Program-made: the position numbers and the translations under genes
Source of the DNA: Microbacterium sp. No. 7
GTDB taxonomy: Bacteria > Actinomycetota > Actinomycetes > Actinomycetales > Microbacteriaceae
DNA: 64,000 nucleotides
Direction: 5' to 3'
Assembly (NCBI RefSeq): GCF_001314225.1
Contig: NZ_CP012697.1
Span: forward strand, 2,542,001-2,606,000
Shown: positions 52,743-61,403 of the stretch, piece by piece
How the letters are laid out: each line of letters begins with the position of its first letter
Numbering within the stretch: the stretch's first letter is position 1
The notes under the pieces: model-generated
Seen by the model: the letters and a program-made list of their open reading frames with translations, nothing else
The model's database searches: none
What the model was told of the DNA's origin: nothing

Positions 52743-53435
52743 ATGAGCCCTGCACCTACTGATCCTCGGAACCGCCGCCGACTCGTCGCCCTCATCGCCG
52801 CCGGCATCGTCTTGCTGCTCCTGGCCGGGGTCGGTGTCTACGGACTCCTCACCGGCCCCCGTAACAGGACCGGCACCGATCCCGACCCGGAGCCCGGCCC
52901 GGTCACGACGGCACCGCCGACGGTGGCACCGAGCACGCCGCGACCGCCGCGGGTTCCAGTGGTTCCGCGTTCGGCCGATCCTGAGACTTTCGCGCAAGGT
53001 GTCGCGTCCACGCTGTTCGCATGGGATACGGCGTCGGGGCTGTGGCCGCTGGACTACACCTCGGCGATCCTCGCAGTCGGAGACCCCAGCGGGGACGAGC
53101 AGGCCGGGCTGGCCTCCGATGTGGCCGCGTACCTGCCGACCCGTGACGCCTGGATCGAGCTGCGGCAGTACGCCACCCGTCAGCACCTCACCATCGACAC
53201 CGCGTACGTCCCCAACGCCTGGGCCGACGCTGTCGCGCAGGCCCAGCCGGGGCAGCTCACAGCAGGCACGACGGCCGTCACGATCGAGGGTACTCGACAT
53301 CGTGCCGGGGTCTGGAACGGCCAACCGGTCACCAGCGAGCATCCGGTCGCGTTCACCGTGTTCGTCGTCTGCGCACCGACCTATCCGACCTGCCACTTGC
53401 TGCGGCTGTCGCAGCTCGACAATCCGCTGCGCTGA
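52743..53435 (+). CDS. VirB8/TcpC-like transfer protein
   Basis: This protein has 230 residues. One membrane helix near the N-terminus (LVALIAAGIVLLLLAGVGVY) is followed by a Pro/Thr-rich linker and an extracytoplasmic NTF2-like domain (DPETFAQGVASTLFAWDTAS, TVFVVCAPTYPTCHLLRLSQ). This is the layout of VirB8/TcpC assembly factors of Gram-positive type IV secretion. The start is unsure; a GTG at 52719 would add eight residues. Confidence 0.72.
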   Translation: MSPAPTDPRNRRRLVALIAAGIVLLLLAGVGVYGLLTGPRNRTGTDPDPEPGPVTTAPPTVAPSTPRPPRVPVVPRSADPETFAQGVASTLFAWDTASGLWPLDYTSAILAVGDPSGDEQAGLASDVAAYLPTRDAWIELRQYATRQHLTIDTAYVPNAWADAVAQAQPGQLTAGTTAVTIEGTRHRAGVWNGQPVTSEHPVAFTVFVVCAPTYPTCHLLRLSQLDNPLR

Positions 53436-53448
53436 AGGGGTTGGCGTC

Positions 53449-55059
53449 GTGTTCCGCAAAGCCGCCATCGCAGCCCTGGCGCTGCTGTTCTTCGCACCCG
53501 CCGCAGCCCTCCTCGGGATCGGGGTGCTGATCAACCCCGCTGCCGCCTACTGCGCCGCCCCTGCCGGGAGCGTGAACCTTGGCCCGATGCCGGACTCGCT
53601 CGCCGTGACCACCGCGAACGGCGAGACCTTCACCCTGAATCGTCAGCAGCTCACGCATGCGGCAACGATCATCTCTGTCGGCAACGGCATCACCGACGTG
53701 GGTCGGCCGGGAATCAAGATCGCGCTGATGGCCGCGCTCACCGAGTCCACGCTGCGGATGCTCACCAACACCGGCACCTACCCCGAGTCGGCGAACTACC
53801 CGAACGATGGGGACGGCGGCGACCACGACTCCCTCGGCATGTTCCAGATGCGCCCGCAATCGGGGTGGGGGTCGGTCGCCGAGCTCATGGACCCGCAGTA
53901 TCAGGCGCGAGCGTTCTTCGGCGGGCCGACCGGGCCGAACTACCCCTCGCCGCGTGGCCTGCTCGACATCCCGGGCTGGCAACAGATGGACCCCGGCGAA
54001 GCCGCCCAAGCGGTCGAGGTGTCCGCTTATCCCGACCGCTACCGCAACTACGCGTCCGTCGCCGACAGCATCCTCGCCACCCTCACCGGCAGCGGCAGTA
54101 CCGCTGGCAGCGCGACTGGCCCGGCCGTGTCGTCGTCGCGGGTGGTGTTCCCGCTACCCGAGGGCACATGGGTGCTGACCTCGCCGTTCGGGATGCGGGT
54201 GCACCCGATCACGGGCGAACGGAAGATGCACACCGGCACCGACTTCGCCGCGCCCGACGGCACCCCGATCCTCGCCGCCGCCGACGGCACCGTCACCGTC
54301 GCGGAGTTCTCCGGCGGGTACGGCGGCCTCATCGTCATCGAGCACACCATCGACGGCCACACCGTCGCGACCGCGTACGCGCATATGTGGCAGAGCGGCA
54401 TCCACGTCCGCCGCGGAGACCGGGTGAACGCCGGGCAGCACATCGGCGATGTCGGCTCCTCGGGTATGAGCACCGGCGCACATCTGCACTTCGAGGTCCG
54501 GCCCGGCGGCACGAACGGTGAGGCCACCGATGCCGCCGCCTGGCTCAACGAGCACGGGGCCGCGAACCTGCCGACGGCAACCAGCGGTTCACCCGCCGCC
54601 TGCAACAACGCCACTGCGGGCACGCCGACCGGTGTCGACGGGGGCCCCGACCGGCTCGTCGACGATCCCACCAGCTCGGGCAAGATCACCGCCCGCATGC
54701 TCCACCTCTACCAGCAGACCCTCGCCGCGTTCCCCGACACCGGCTGGGGCTGCTACTCACCGCGCCCCGGCACAAAGTCCGAGCATCCCCTCGGCAGGGC
54801 GTGCGACATCACCTTCGGCAACCGCATCGGCCAGCGACCCACCCCGACACAGCTCGACGCCGGCTGGAAGGTCACCAACTGGATGAAGGACAACGCCGAC
54901 GTACTCGGCGTCGAGTACCTGATCTGGCAAGGCCAAATCTGGTCAGTCGCCCGCGACGCCCAGGGCTGGCGACCCTACAACGGCGGCGGCATGCACGACC
55001 CCGCCTCCATCACCGGGAGCCACTACGACCACCTCCACGCCACCGTCAAAGCAGGGTGA
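53449..55059 (+). CDS. Cell-wall hydrolase of the transfer system (M23 peptidase)
   Basis: This protein has 536 residues from GTG 53449 with AAGGGG upstream. A signal or anchor (AAIAALALLFFAPAAALLGI) is followed by a lytic-transglycosylase-like part (IALMAALTESTLRMLTNTGT, SLGMFQMRPQSGWGS). The M23 endopeptidase comes next (MHTGTDFAAPDGTPILAAAD, HLHFEVRPGG, zinc His residues). A C-terminal part ends SHYDHLHATVKAG, resembling peptidoglycan carboxypeptidase-type domains. It opens the peptidoglycan for the conjugation machine. The order transglycosylase-M23 resembles VirB1-like proteins of Gram-positive conjugation. Confidence 0.88.
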   Translation: MFRKAAIAALALLFFAPAAALLGIGVLINPAAAYCAAPAGSVNLGPMPDSLAVTTANGETFTLNRQQLTHAATIISVGNGITDVGRPGIKIALMAALTESTLRMLTNTGTYPESANYPNDGDGGDHDSLGMFQMRPQSGWGSVAELMDPQYQARAFFGGPTGPNYPSPRGLLDIPGWQQMDPGEAAQAVEVSAYPDRYRNYASVADSILATLTGSGSTAGSATGPAVSSSRVVFPLPEGTWVLTSPFGMRVHPITGERKMHTGTDFAAPDGTPILAAADGTVTVAEFSGGYGGLIVIEHTIDGHTVATAYAHMWQSGIHVRRGDRVNAGQHIGDVGSSGMSTGAHLHFEVRPGGTNGEATDAAAWLNEHGAANLPTATSGSPAACNNATAGTPTGVDGGPDRLVDDPTSSGKITARMLHLYQQTLAAFPDTGWGCYSPRPGTKSEHPLGRACDITFGNRIGQRPTPTQLDAGWKVTNWMKDNADVLGVEYLIWQGQIWSVARDAQGWRPYNGGGMHDPASITGSHYDHLHATVKAG

Positions 55060-55065
55060 TCGGCG

Positions 55066-55332
55066 ATGGGTGTCTTCCCAGACTTCGACGGGCTCGGCGG
55101 CATCGGCGACCTCCGCGCCGTGGTTGGCGCGCTGCTGACGTTCGTCCTGATCGTCGCCGTCCTCATGCTGATCGTCTCCGCGATCGTGTGGGCGATCGCC
55201 ACGGCCCACGGCAACTACGCCACCGCCAGCAAAGGCCGAATCGGAGTGCTCGTCGCGGTCGGCGCGGCCGTCCTCGCCGGAGGCGGCGTGGCCTGGATGA
55301 ACTGGCTGCTCAACCTCGGCCAGCAACTCTGA
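55066..55332 (+). CDS. DUF6112-like small membrane protein (pilin-like)
   Basis: This protein has 88 residues with two membrane helices (VVGALLTFVLIVAVLMLIVS, VLVAVGAAVLAGGGVAWMNW) separated by a short polar loop. The size and topology are like VirB2/TrbC pilins or PrgF-type subunits. It starts 6 bases after the M23 gene. It resembles the next gene, so the two may be a duplicated pair. Confidence 0.75.
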   Translation: MGVFPDFDGLGGIGDLRAVVGALLTFVLIVAVLMLIVSAIVWAIATAHGNYATASKGRIGVLVAVGAAVLAGGGVAWMNWLLNLGQQL

Positions 55333-55351
55333 CTCTGAACCTCTCTGAGCT

Positions 55352-55383
55352 CGATGCCCACGTCCTCGCCGACGTGGGCATCG
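55352..55383. other. 13-bp stem-loop between the two DUF6112 genes
   Basis: CGATGCCCACGTC and GACGTGGGCATCG form a perfect stem with a 6-base loop. There is no T-run, so it is not a standard terminator. It sits in the only sizeable gap (145 bases) of this part of the operon and may stabilise or separate the transcripts of the small membrane proteins. Confidence 0.65.
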
Positions 55384-55477
55384 CTGTGTCTGCTGTCGAG
55401 GGGCTGCGGGTGCACCTGTGGCGTGTACCCCGTCTGCGAGTTCGTGGGCGGGTCGCCCGTCGCCAAGGAGACCTACT

Positions 55478-55798
55478 GTGTTCGATCTGCTCGCTAACGT
55501 CATGTCCGCGCCGCTGCTGGTGCCGATGGACATCAACATCGACCCCAACACCAACGGCCTGCCAGGGATCAACCAGCTGCGCACCATCGTCGGCGCGGTG
55601 ATGACCATCGGCCTGATCCTCAGCGTGCTCGCGTTGATCGTGTCCGCGATCGTGTGGGGCTTCGGCGCGAACTCCTCGAACCCGCACCTCGCCTCGCGCG
55701 GGAAGATCGGCGTCCTCGTTTCCTGCGGCGCTGCGGTGATCTGCGGCGCGAGCGTGACGCTCATCAACTTCTTCTGGAACGTCGGCCAGTCCGTCTGA
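55478..55798 (+). CDS. DUF6112 small membrane protein (pilin-like)
   Basis: This protein has 106 residues from GTG 55478 with AAGGAG upstream. It has a polar N-terminus (MDINIDPNTNGLPGINQLRT) and two membrane helices (MTIGLILSVLALIVSAIVWG, VLVSCGAAVICGASVTLINF). Its second half closely resembles the preceding gene. DUF6112 proteins are typical of actinobacterial conjugative regions. Confidence 0.82.
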   Translation: MFDLLANVMSAPLLVPMDINIDPNTNGLPGINQLRTIVGAVMTIGLILSVLALIVSAIVWGFGANSSNPHLASRGKIGVLVSCGAAVICGASVTLINFFWNVGQSV

Positions 55799-55829
55799 CC
55801 CCGCCTTTCGTCGAGAGCTGGTGTTCGTG

Positions 55830-57206
55830 ATGGGCGTGTGCGACGTTCCCGTGATCTCCTCGGTCTGCGATGCCGTCGGCGAAGGAGCCGCGTCTCTGGT
55901 TGCGGCCCCGTTCGACTGGCTCGCCCAGGCGATGGGTGCCGCCGCCGGGTGGCTGTTCGAGGCGGTCTGGTCGGTCTTCGACACCACGACGCTGGTGGAT
56001 GTCACCAAGCCCGGCTACATCGCCGTCTACAACCTGCTGTTCGGCATCGCGGTCTTCGTGATGCTGATCTTCTTCTGCCTCCAACTCATCACCGGTCTGA
56101 TCCGCCGCGACCCCACCGCCCTCACCCGCGCCGCCCTTGGCCTGGCGAAGTCCGTCCTCGGGTCGTTCGTGGTCATCACGCTCACTGCGTTGCTGTTGGA
56201 GGTCGTCGACCAGCTGTGCATCGGGATCGTGCAGGCCGCCGGGGAGACCACCGAGTCGATGGGCGACAAGATCGCGCTCCTCGCCGCAGGGCTGGTCGGC
56301 ATCAACATCGCCGCCCCCGGTGTCGGAGCGATCATTACGATCTTCATGGCAGGACTCGCGATCACCGCCGCCGCGATCGTGTGGCTGTCCCTCCTCGTCA
56401 GGAAAGCGCTCCTGCTGGTCGCGGTCGTGTTCGCGCCGCTCGCCTTCTCTGGTGCCTCGTGGGATGCCTCGCGGGGGTGGATCGGGAAGTGGGCGATGTT
56501 CGTCGTCGCGCTGATCTGCTCCAAGCTCGTGCTCGTCGTAATGTTCCTCGTCGCGATCACCCAGGTCTCGGCACCCATCGATGCGGACCTCGCCTCGGTC
56601 AGCGACCCCATCGCGGGGATCGTGCTGATGGCGATGGCCGCGTTCGCCCCGTACCTGACGTACAAGTTCATCGCGTTCGTCGGGTTCGACATGTACCACG
56701 CGATCGGCTCGGAGCAGGACGCCAAGAGCGCACTCAACCGTCCGATCCCGGTCCCGGCCAAGCCGCAAGGCGGCGGCGATCCGAAGAAGGTGCTCGACGG
56801 AACCAGCGGTGGCGGCGGGAACGCGGGTGGAGGCTCTGGCGGTGGGAGCAGCGCCCCGCCACCGCCGAAGACCCCGGCACCGGCACCCGCCGCCAGTGGC
56901 GGAGGTGCCGCCGGTGGAGGGGCCGCAGCAGGTGGAGGCGGCGCAGCCGCAGCCGGTCCCGTCGCAGCAGGGGTCGTGGTCGGGGCGAGTGTCGCCAAGG
57001 GTGCCGCGACCGCCGGGCCGAAGGCCGGAACCGCGTTGGGAGCCCAGGGCGAGCATGCCGCCGACGCGGCCGCGCAGACACCGCCACCGCCCGCCGCATC
57101 GCCTGCGGCACCGCCGTCGAGTCCGGCACCACGACCGCCGAGCAGCGACCCGTCACCGCCGCCGAAGCAGCCCCCGCCGCCAGCGCCCCGCCCACCGAAG
57201 GAGTAG
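55830..57206 (+). CDS. TrbL/VirB6-like polytopic transfer protein
   Basis: This protein has 458 residues with about six membrane segments between residues 60 and 300 (for example VFVMLIFFCLQLITGLI, SFVVITLTALLLEVV and GIVLMAMAAFAPYLTYKFIA). A long Gly/Ala/Pro-rich C-terminal tail is low-complexity. TrbL/VirB6 proteins form the inner-membrane channel of type IV secretion. ATG 55830 gives the usual MGVCDVPVIS start; GTG 55821 is an alternative closer to GAGAG. It is followed 3 bases later by the SCO6880 gene. Confidence 0.85.
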   Translation: MGVCDVPVISSVCDAVGEGAASLVAAPFDWLAQAMGAAAGWLFEAVWSVFDTTTLVDVTKPGYIAVYNLLFGIAVFVMLIFFCLQLITGLIRRDPTALTRAALGLAKSVLGSFVVITLTALLLEVVDQLCIGIVQAAGETTESMGDKIALLAAGLVGINIAAPGVGAIITIFMAGLAITAAAIVWLSLLVRKALLLVAVVFAPLAFSGASWDASRGWIGKWAMFVVALICSKLVLVVMFLVAITQVSAPIDADLASVSDPIAGIVLMAMAAFAPYLTYKFIAFVGFDMYHAIGSEQDAKSALNRPIPVPAKPQGGGDPKKVLDGTSGGGGNAGGGSGGGSSAPPPPKTPAPAPAASGGGAAGGGAAAGGGGAAAAGPVAAGVVVGASVAKGAATAGPKAGTALGAQGEHAADAAAQTPPPPAASPAAPPSSPAPRPPSSDPSPPPKQPPPPAPRPPKE

Positions 57207-57209
57207 ACG

Positions 57210-58679
57210 ATGAGCAGCACGAACAACGACCGGCCCACCGCGGGCGAACTCGTGCCGGTGAAGTTCTCCCGCCTCACCCGCCGCGGTGTCCTCCTCGGCC
57301 TGTCGCTGACCCAGCTCATCACGCTCGCCATCGGCGGAGCCACGCTCATCGGCGCGTTCTACGCCGGCGGCGGGATGCTGCTCGCCTACACCGCCCCCAT
57401 CTGGGTACTCGCCGCCGCGCTGACATGGATACCCATCGCGGGCCGGCCCATCGTGGAGTGGCTGCCCATCGCCTGCTGGTGGCTGTGGCGCACCACCGGC
57501 GGGCAGCTGCTGTTCCGGCGCAGGATCGTCGTCCCGCGTCCCGTCGGCACCCTCGCCCTGCCCGGCGACATGGCGCGGCTGCGCGAGTACACCGATCCCG
57601 ACACCAACGCCGGGATGATCCACGACCCCCACGCCGCCACGTTGACCGTCGTGTGTGAGGTCACCCATCCCGCGTTCGTGCTCCTCGATCCCGGCGAACA
57701 GGAACGCCGCGTCAGCTCCTGGGGCCGAGTCCTGGCCACCGTCTGCCGATCCGGGCGAATCGCGGCGCTACAGGTTCTCGAACGCACCCTCCCCGACTCC
57801 GGAACCGGACTCGCCGAATGGTGGGCCACCCACGGCACCCCGGACGACTCATGGGCAGCCGACACCTACGCCGAACTCATCGACCGCGCCGGACCCGCCG
57901 GCGAACGCCACGCCACCACGCTCTCGCTGTCACTGGACATGAAAACCAGCGCACGGCAGATCAGGACCGCCGGAGGCGGGATACGCGGGGCCGCCGCCGT
58001 GCTGCGGCAAGAGATGAACACCCTCGTCGCCGCGCTCCGCTCCGCCGACCTCTCACCGTCGGGATGGATGACACCGGGGCAGATCGCGGTGATGCTGCGC
58101 TCTGCCTACGACCCGGCGATCGCGGCCACCCTGGAACGCCACGGGAGGCTCGGCCAGTCGCTTGCGACTGCGGGGCCGGTTGCCGTCACCGAGACCTGGG
58201 GCAGGTTGCGCACCGACTCCGCTCACCATGCGGTGCTCTGGGTCAGCGAGTGGCCGCGGTCGCTGGTGTATCCGGGGTTCCTGTCGCCGGTGTTGCTGTC
58301 CACTGGCATCCAGCGATCGTTCTCGCTGATCTGCACCCCGATGCGCTCCGATGCTGCCGCTCGCGACATCCGCAAGAAGAAGGTCGAGCACATCTCCGAC
58401 CAGGCCCAGCGCGCGAAGATCGGCCAGATCGATGATGCCTCCCAGACAGCCGAGTACCACGACGTGCTCCAACAAGAAGCCGACCTCACCGCCGGACACG
58501 GCATCCTTCGCTACACCGGCCTCATCGCCGTCTCCGCACCCACCGTCGAAGAACTCGACGCAGCCGTTGCCGCCATCGAGCAAGCCGCGATCCAGGCATC
58601 CTGTGAGACCCGGCTCCTCGTCGGACAGCAAGCCGCCGCGTTCACCGCCGCCGCGCTCCCGCTCTGCCGCCGGGTCTAA
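57210..58679 (+). CDS. SCO6880-family type IV secretion protein
   Basis: This protein has 489 residues with two membrane helices near the N-terminus (GLSLTQLITLAIGGATLIGA, LAYTAPIWVLAAALTWIPIA). A large cytoplasmic part is conserved in actinobacterial conjugation (TLSLSLDMKTSARQIRTAGG, HHAVLWVSEWPRSLVYPGFL, RSDAAARDIRKKKVEHISDQ). It corresponds to the N-terminal half of VirB4-like systems; the ATPase half is encoded separately at 62231-63751. In related operons these genes are close; here a two-gene cassette on the other strand lies between. Confidence 0.88.
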   Translation: MSSTNNDRPTAGELVPVKFSRLTRRGVLLGLSLTQLITLAIGGATLIGAFYAGGGMLLAYTAPIWVLAAALTWIPIAGRPIVEWLPIACWWLWRTTGGQLLFRRRIVVPRPVGTLALPGDMARLREYTDPDTNAGMIHDPHAATLTVVCEVTHPAFVLLDPGEQERRVSSWGRVLATVCRSGRIAALQVLERTLPDSGTGLAEWWATHGTPDDSWAADTYAELIDRAGPAGERHATTLSLSLDMKTSARQIRTAGGGIRGAAAVLRQEMNTLVAALRSADLSPSGWMTPGQIAVMLRSAYDPAIAATLERHGRLGQSLATAGPVAVTETWGRLRTDSAHHAVLWVSEWPRSLVYPGFLSPVLLSTGIQRSFSLICTPMRSDAAARDIRKKKVEHISDQAQRAKIGQIDDASQTAEYHDVLQQEADLTAGHGILRYTGLIAVSAPTVEELDAAVAAIEQAAIQASCETRLLVGQQAAAFTAAALPLCRRV

Positions 58680-58728
58680 GTCAACCGCCACCGCCGCGGC
58701 TTGACCCGACCCTTGCTCCGGCAGTGGA

Positions 58729-59547
58729 TCAGGCTCGCGCCTCGATGAACCGAAGCATCGAAACAGGAACCGGCGCGTCTGGGGTTCGTGGCAGATCGAC
58801 CACGGGAAGCACCAGGGACACGTCTGCGAGGTCGTCGACGCCGAGTTCTAGCCAGTCCGTGCAGTCGGCATGTGGCAAAGCGCTCACCAGCTGGCGATCC
58901 GCGAGCAGCAAGCTGAACGGAGGGAAGTGAATCACGGCAGAGATTGTCGGTGTGGTGGTTGTCGTCCATTCATCGTCCCTTCCACCATCCCGCGACAGCT
59001 TTACGGCCAAGCCCTCGTGTGCTCCCTCAAGGACCGCCGCCGCTCCGTCCGGCGCGATCGCCGCCAAGAGCCGGATGCCCTTTGGCGCTGGGGCTGCGAC
59101 TCCATGCCGCACGGCCCCGACCAGGTCAGGGTGTGAATCGATGAGTTTCGGAGTCAGCGCTGTCATGCCCGCGAGCGCGGAGCGGATGAATCGGCCCGGG
59201 CGAACCTCGTTGAGCTTTCCTTCAATATGAGTCCGCTCGCCCTTCCATTGGGAGTGGAGCAGGTTGCCTGCGAAGGTGTAGGCCCACCGAATGTACTCGT
59301 CATCCCAAGGGGATGTGGCTGCCCGGCAAGGTTCGCAATGCGCATACAGGCTGGCGCCACCGAGTCGTGGACGCCCGTGGGCAAGTCGGTTGTCTGCTGT
59401 CGTGCCGCCCCAAGAGAAGCTCCCATTGTTGAATGCAGCTCTCGGTGGCACGTGTGCCTTGGTGAGTCTTGCCCGGGCCCCGCACAGCGCGCACTTGCCG
59501 CTCTTTGCCCGCCCACCCGTCGGCCGGAAGCCTTCCTGCTCACTCAT
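58729..59547 (-). CDS. HNH-like zinc-finger protein of the antisense cassette
   Basis: This protein has 272 residues from ATG 59547; the open frame upstream only shadows the next gene. The N-terminus is GKCALCGARARLTKAHVPPR followed by AAFNN, and then LYAHCEPCRAATSPWDDEYI. The spacing (CxxC, a His-Val-Pro-Pro stretch and a second CxxC) resembles an HNH/zinc-ribbon nuclease core. The remainder is alpha/beta with no known motif. It follows the large coiled-coil gene by 19 bases on the same strand, so the two form a unit. Possibly a DNA-cutting effector; not certain. Confidence 0.7.
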   Translation of the reverse strand: MSEQEGFRPTGGRAKSGKCALCGARARLTKAHVPPRAAFNNGSFSWGGTTADNRLAHGRPRLGGASLYAHCEPCRAATSPWDDEYIRWAYTFAGNLLHSQWKGERTHIEGKLNEVRPGRFIRSALAGMTALTPKLIDSHPDLVGAVRHGVAAPAPKGIRLLAAIAPDGAAAVLEGAHEGLAVKLSRDGGRDDEWTTTTTPTISAVIHFPPFSLLLADRQLVSALPHADCTDWLELGVDDLADVSLVLPVVDLPRTPDAPVPVSMLRFIEARA

Positions 59548-59566
59548 GCCTGCACTCGCGCAATCT

Positions 59567-61270
59567 CTAGGCGTCGATGGCGGAGTCTGCTGTGGCAAGT
59601 CCTTCAATCGCTGTCGGGGCCGAAACAGCGTGGGGCGTTCTTTCGGAGAGAGCCGCCGCCAGGCTGTCGATGTCCTCGTGCTCCGCGGCGTCGGGGAACA
59701 TCCAATGCAGGTCGCGCTCCTCTGTGGCCACGTCGATAGTGGGTCGGACGCCCGCTCCGCGGTGCGAGCGACCGCGTACATTCCGCACGTCATCCAGGGA
59801 GTAGATCGGGCCGAGTTCGCCTCGCTTTAGGAGGTTCCCTGGGTTAGCGGTGACGATCCGTCGGTCAGTCACCGCTACGAACGTGCTCGACGCGAACTTC
59901 TCAACGATGGCACTGGCTCTTCCTGGCGCGAGCGCATCCCAGGTCGCATCAACCCTTCTGGCGAGAATGGCCGGCACGACGCCAGCGAAGTTGTGAGTTC
60001 CCATTTCGTATGGGAAGGCCACGCTGCGAAGCGTCTCGCCATCCTCAAGGAACCACCGAAGGATATGCAGATACGGATCGAGTTCAAGCCCTTCGGGTGC
60101 GCATACCGCCGCTGGTACTGCTGGCATCTCGACTGCTGGCTGGAGCATGTTGGCCAAAGGGTCGATCGCTTCGAGGAGCTGCCTGCAAGTGAGTTGAGAA
60201 GCCTTGGCGTCTTTTCGCTTCTTCGTGAGAGGCGCGGTGGCGCGGCCGGGGAGTTCGGCGATGATCCGCAACTCGCGGACGAGCGACTCGGTCAGCGATC
60301 GGATTTCGGAGAGCGACTCGTCGATCTCGACGGGAGTGTTCCGGGCGATCCGGTCGAAGAGCTGCGCTTCGCTCTCGTCGTTGGTGCTTCGTGTTCTGGC
60401 GAGGGCGGCCCGGACAGCCTGGTACTCCGCGTGGGTCTTGAGTGAGCTGAGAAGCGCGTAGGTATCGAAGACGATTGCTTCGGCGTTGGATTCGAGGTAC
60501 TGGCGGCGAGCGCGACCGTCCAACTTCCCGAGTTCCTGGACATGGCCTGCCACGTTCTTGCGGTATAGCTTCAATTGCTTGCGGATGTTGGGACCGCTGG
60601 GAGCGATGGGCTCCCAGACAGAGTCTGTGATGGCGTCGAGTTCGCGGGTCTCCTTGACTGCCTCATCGACGGACTCCGCCAGCCCTTCAAGCTCTGCCCA
60701 TTGCTCGTTTCGGATGGCCTTGAGCGTCTGCGTCGTGAGCTGGATGTTGGAGCGGACGAGGCCGGAAATCTCGCCGAGCTGCATTTGGAGCGCGATCATG
60801 GCGACGGCCGGGCCGATAGCTGCGATCGCCGTGGCGGCCGTCATGGAGGCTGGGATGAATCGCGCCTGGGCGACCAGTTCACCGTTCTTGAAGATCGCCC
60901 CGAGCTTGGCGCCGTCCTTTGCTGCCATCTCCCCGCCGCTCTTCAACAGAGACAGCGTCGCATCGTTGACGCGGAAGAGGCCTTGCGCGCTCGATACAGC
61001 CTCTGCGACGTTCCCGACGATCGTGCCTGCGTTGCCGAAGGAGCCGAGAGCGGTGGAGAGCTGAGCGCGGTCGAAGGACGGCACCATGTCAAGGCTGATG
61101 AGTTCAAGACCGTCGGGGACTTCGCCGAATACGACTGCGACGCCTGGCGTCACCTCGACGAGGGTCGTGGACGCTGCGAGCTCAAGCGCGTCGGACCTGA
61201 CCTGACCATCCTCTGCGGTCTGCCTGCCAACGGCGTCATCATTACCGGACTCGTCGCGCGGGTCGTCCAT
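59567..61270 (-). CDS. Large helical protein with hydrophobic segment and PH-like C-terminus
   Basis: Not recognised as a family. It has 567 residues from ATG 61270 after GAAGGAGAG; another ATG at 61360 is in frame. An acidic N-terminus leads to a hydrophobic stretch (SMTAATAIAAIGPAVAMIAL, about 145-165). Long helical, coiled-coil-like regions follow (QWAELEGLAESVDEAVKETR, LSEIRSLTESLVRELRIIAE). Near the C-terminus STFVAVTDRRIVTANPGNLL and YSLDDVRNVRGRS look like a bacterial PH domain. It is transcribed against the transfer operon together with the HNH-like gene. It could be a membrane-linked sensor or effector of a defence or immunity module. Confidence 0.65.
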   Translation of the reverse strand: MDDPRDESGNDDAVGRQTAEDGQVRSDALELAASTTLVEVTPGVAVVFGEVPDGLELISLDMVPSFDRAQLSTALGSFGNAGTIVGNVAEAVSSAQGLFRVNDATLSLLKSGGEMAAKDGAKLGAIFKNGELVAQARFIPASMTAATAIAAIGPAVAMIALQMQLGEISGLVRSNIQLTTQTLKAIRNEQWAELEGLAESVDEAVKETRELDAITDSVWEPIAPSGPNIRKQLKLYRKNVAGHVQELGKLDGRARRQYLESNAEAIVFDTYALLSSLKTHAEYQAVRAALARTRSTNDESEAQLFDRIARNTPVEIDESLSEIRSLTESLVRELRIIAELPGRATAPLTKKRKDAKASQLTCRQLLEAIDPLANMLQPAVEMPAVPAAVCAPEGLELDPYLHILRWFLEDGETLRSVAFPYEMGTHNFAGVVPAILARRVDATWDALAPGRASAIVEKFASSTFVAVTDRRIVTANPGNLLKRGELGPIYSLDDVRNVRGRSHRGAGVRPTIDVATEERDLHWMFPDAAEHEDIDSLAAALSERTPHAVSAPTAIEGLATADSAIDA

Positions 61271-61403
61271 GTGGCTCTCCTTCTCGCCGGTGACTGCCTC
61301 GTGCCTCCCTCCGACGCCTCCATCAAGTATGTCAGCCGCCTTCGACAGCGCCTGGGTCATCGCAGCACACCTCCTGGTCACACGACTTGCGAGGAGGCCG
61401 ACC

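Noticed and set aside
55838..57658. 606-residue plus-strand frame overlapping the TrbL-like and SCO6880 genes
   Set aside because: Arg-rich frame-shifted shadow. The TrbL-like frame has membrane helices and proper coupling.
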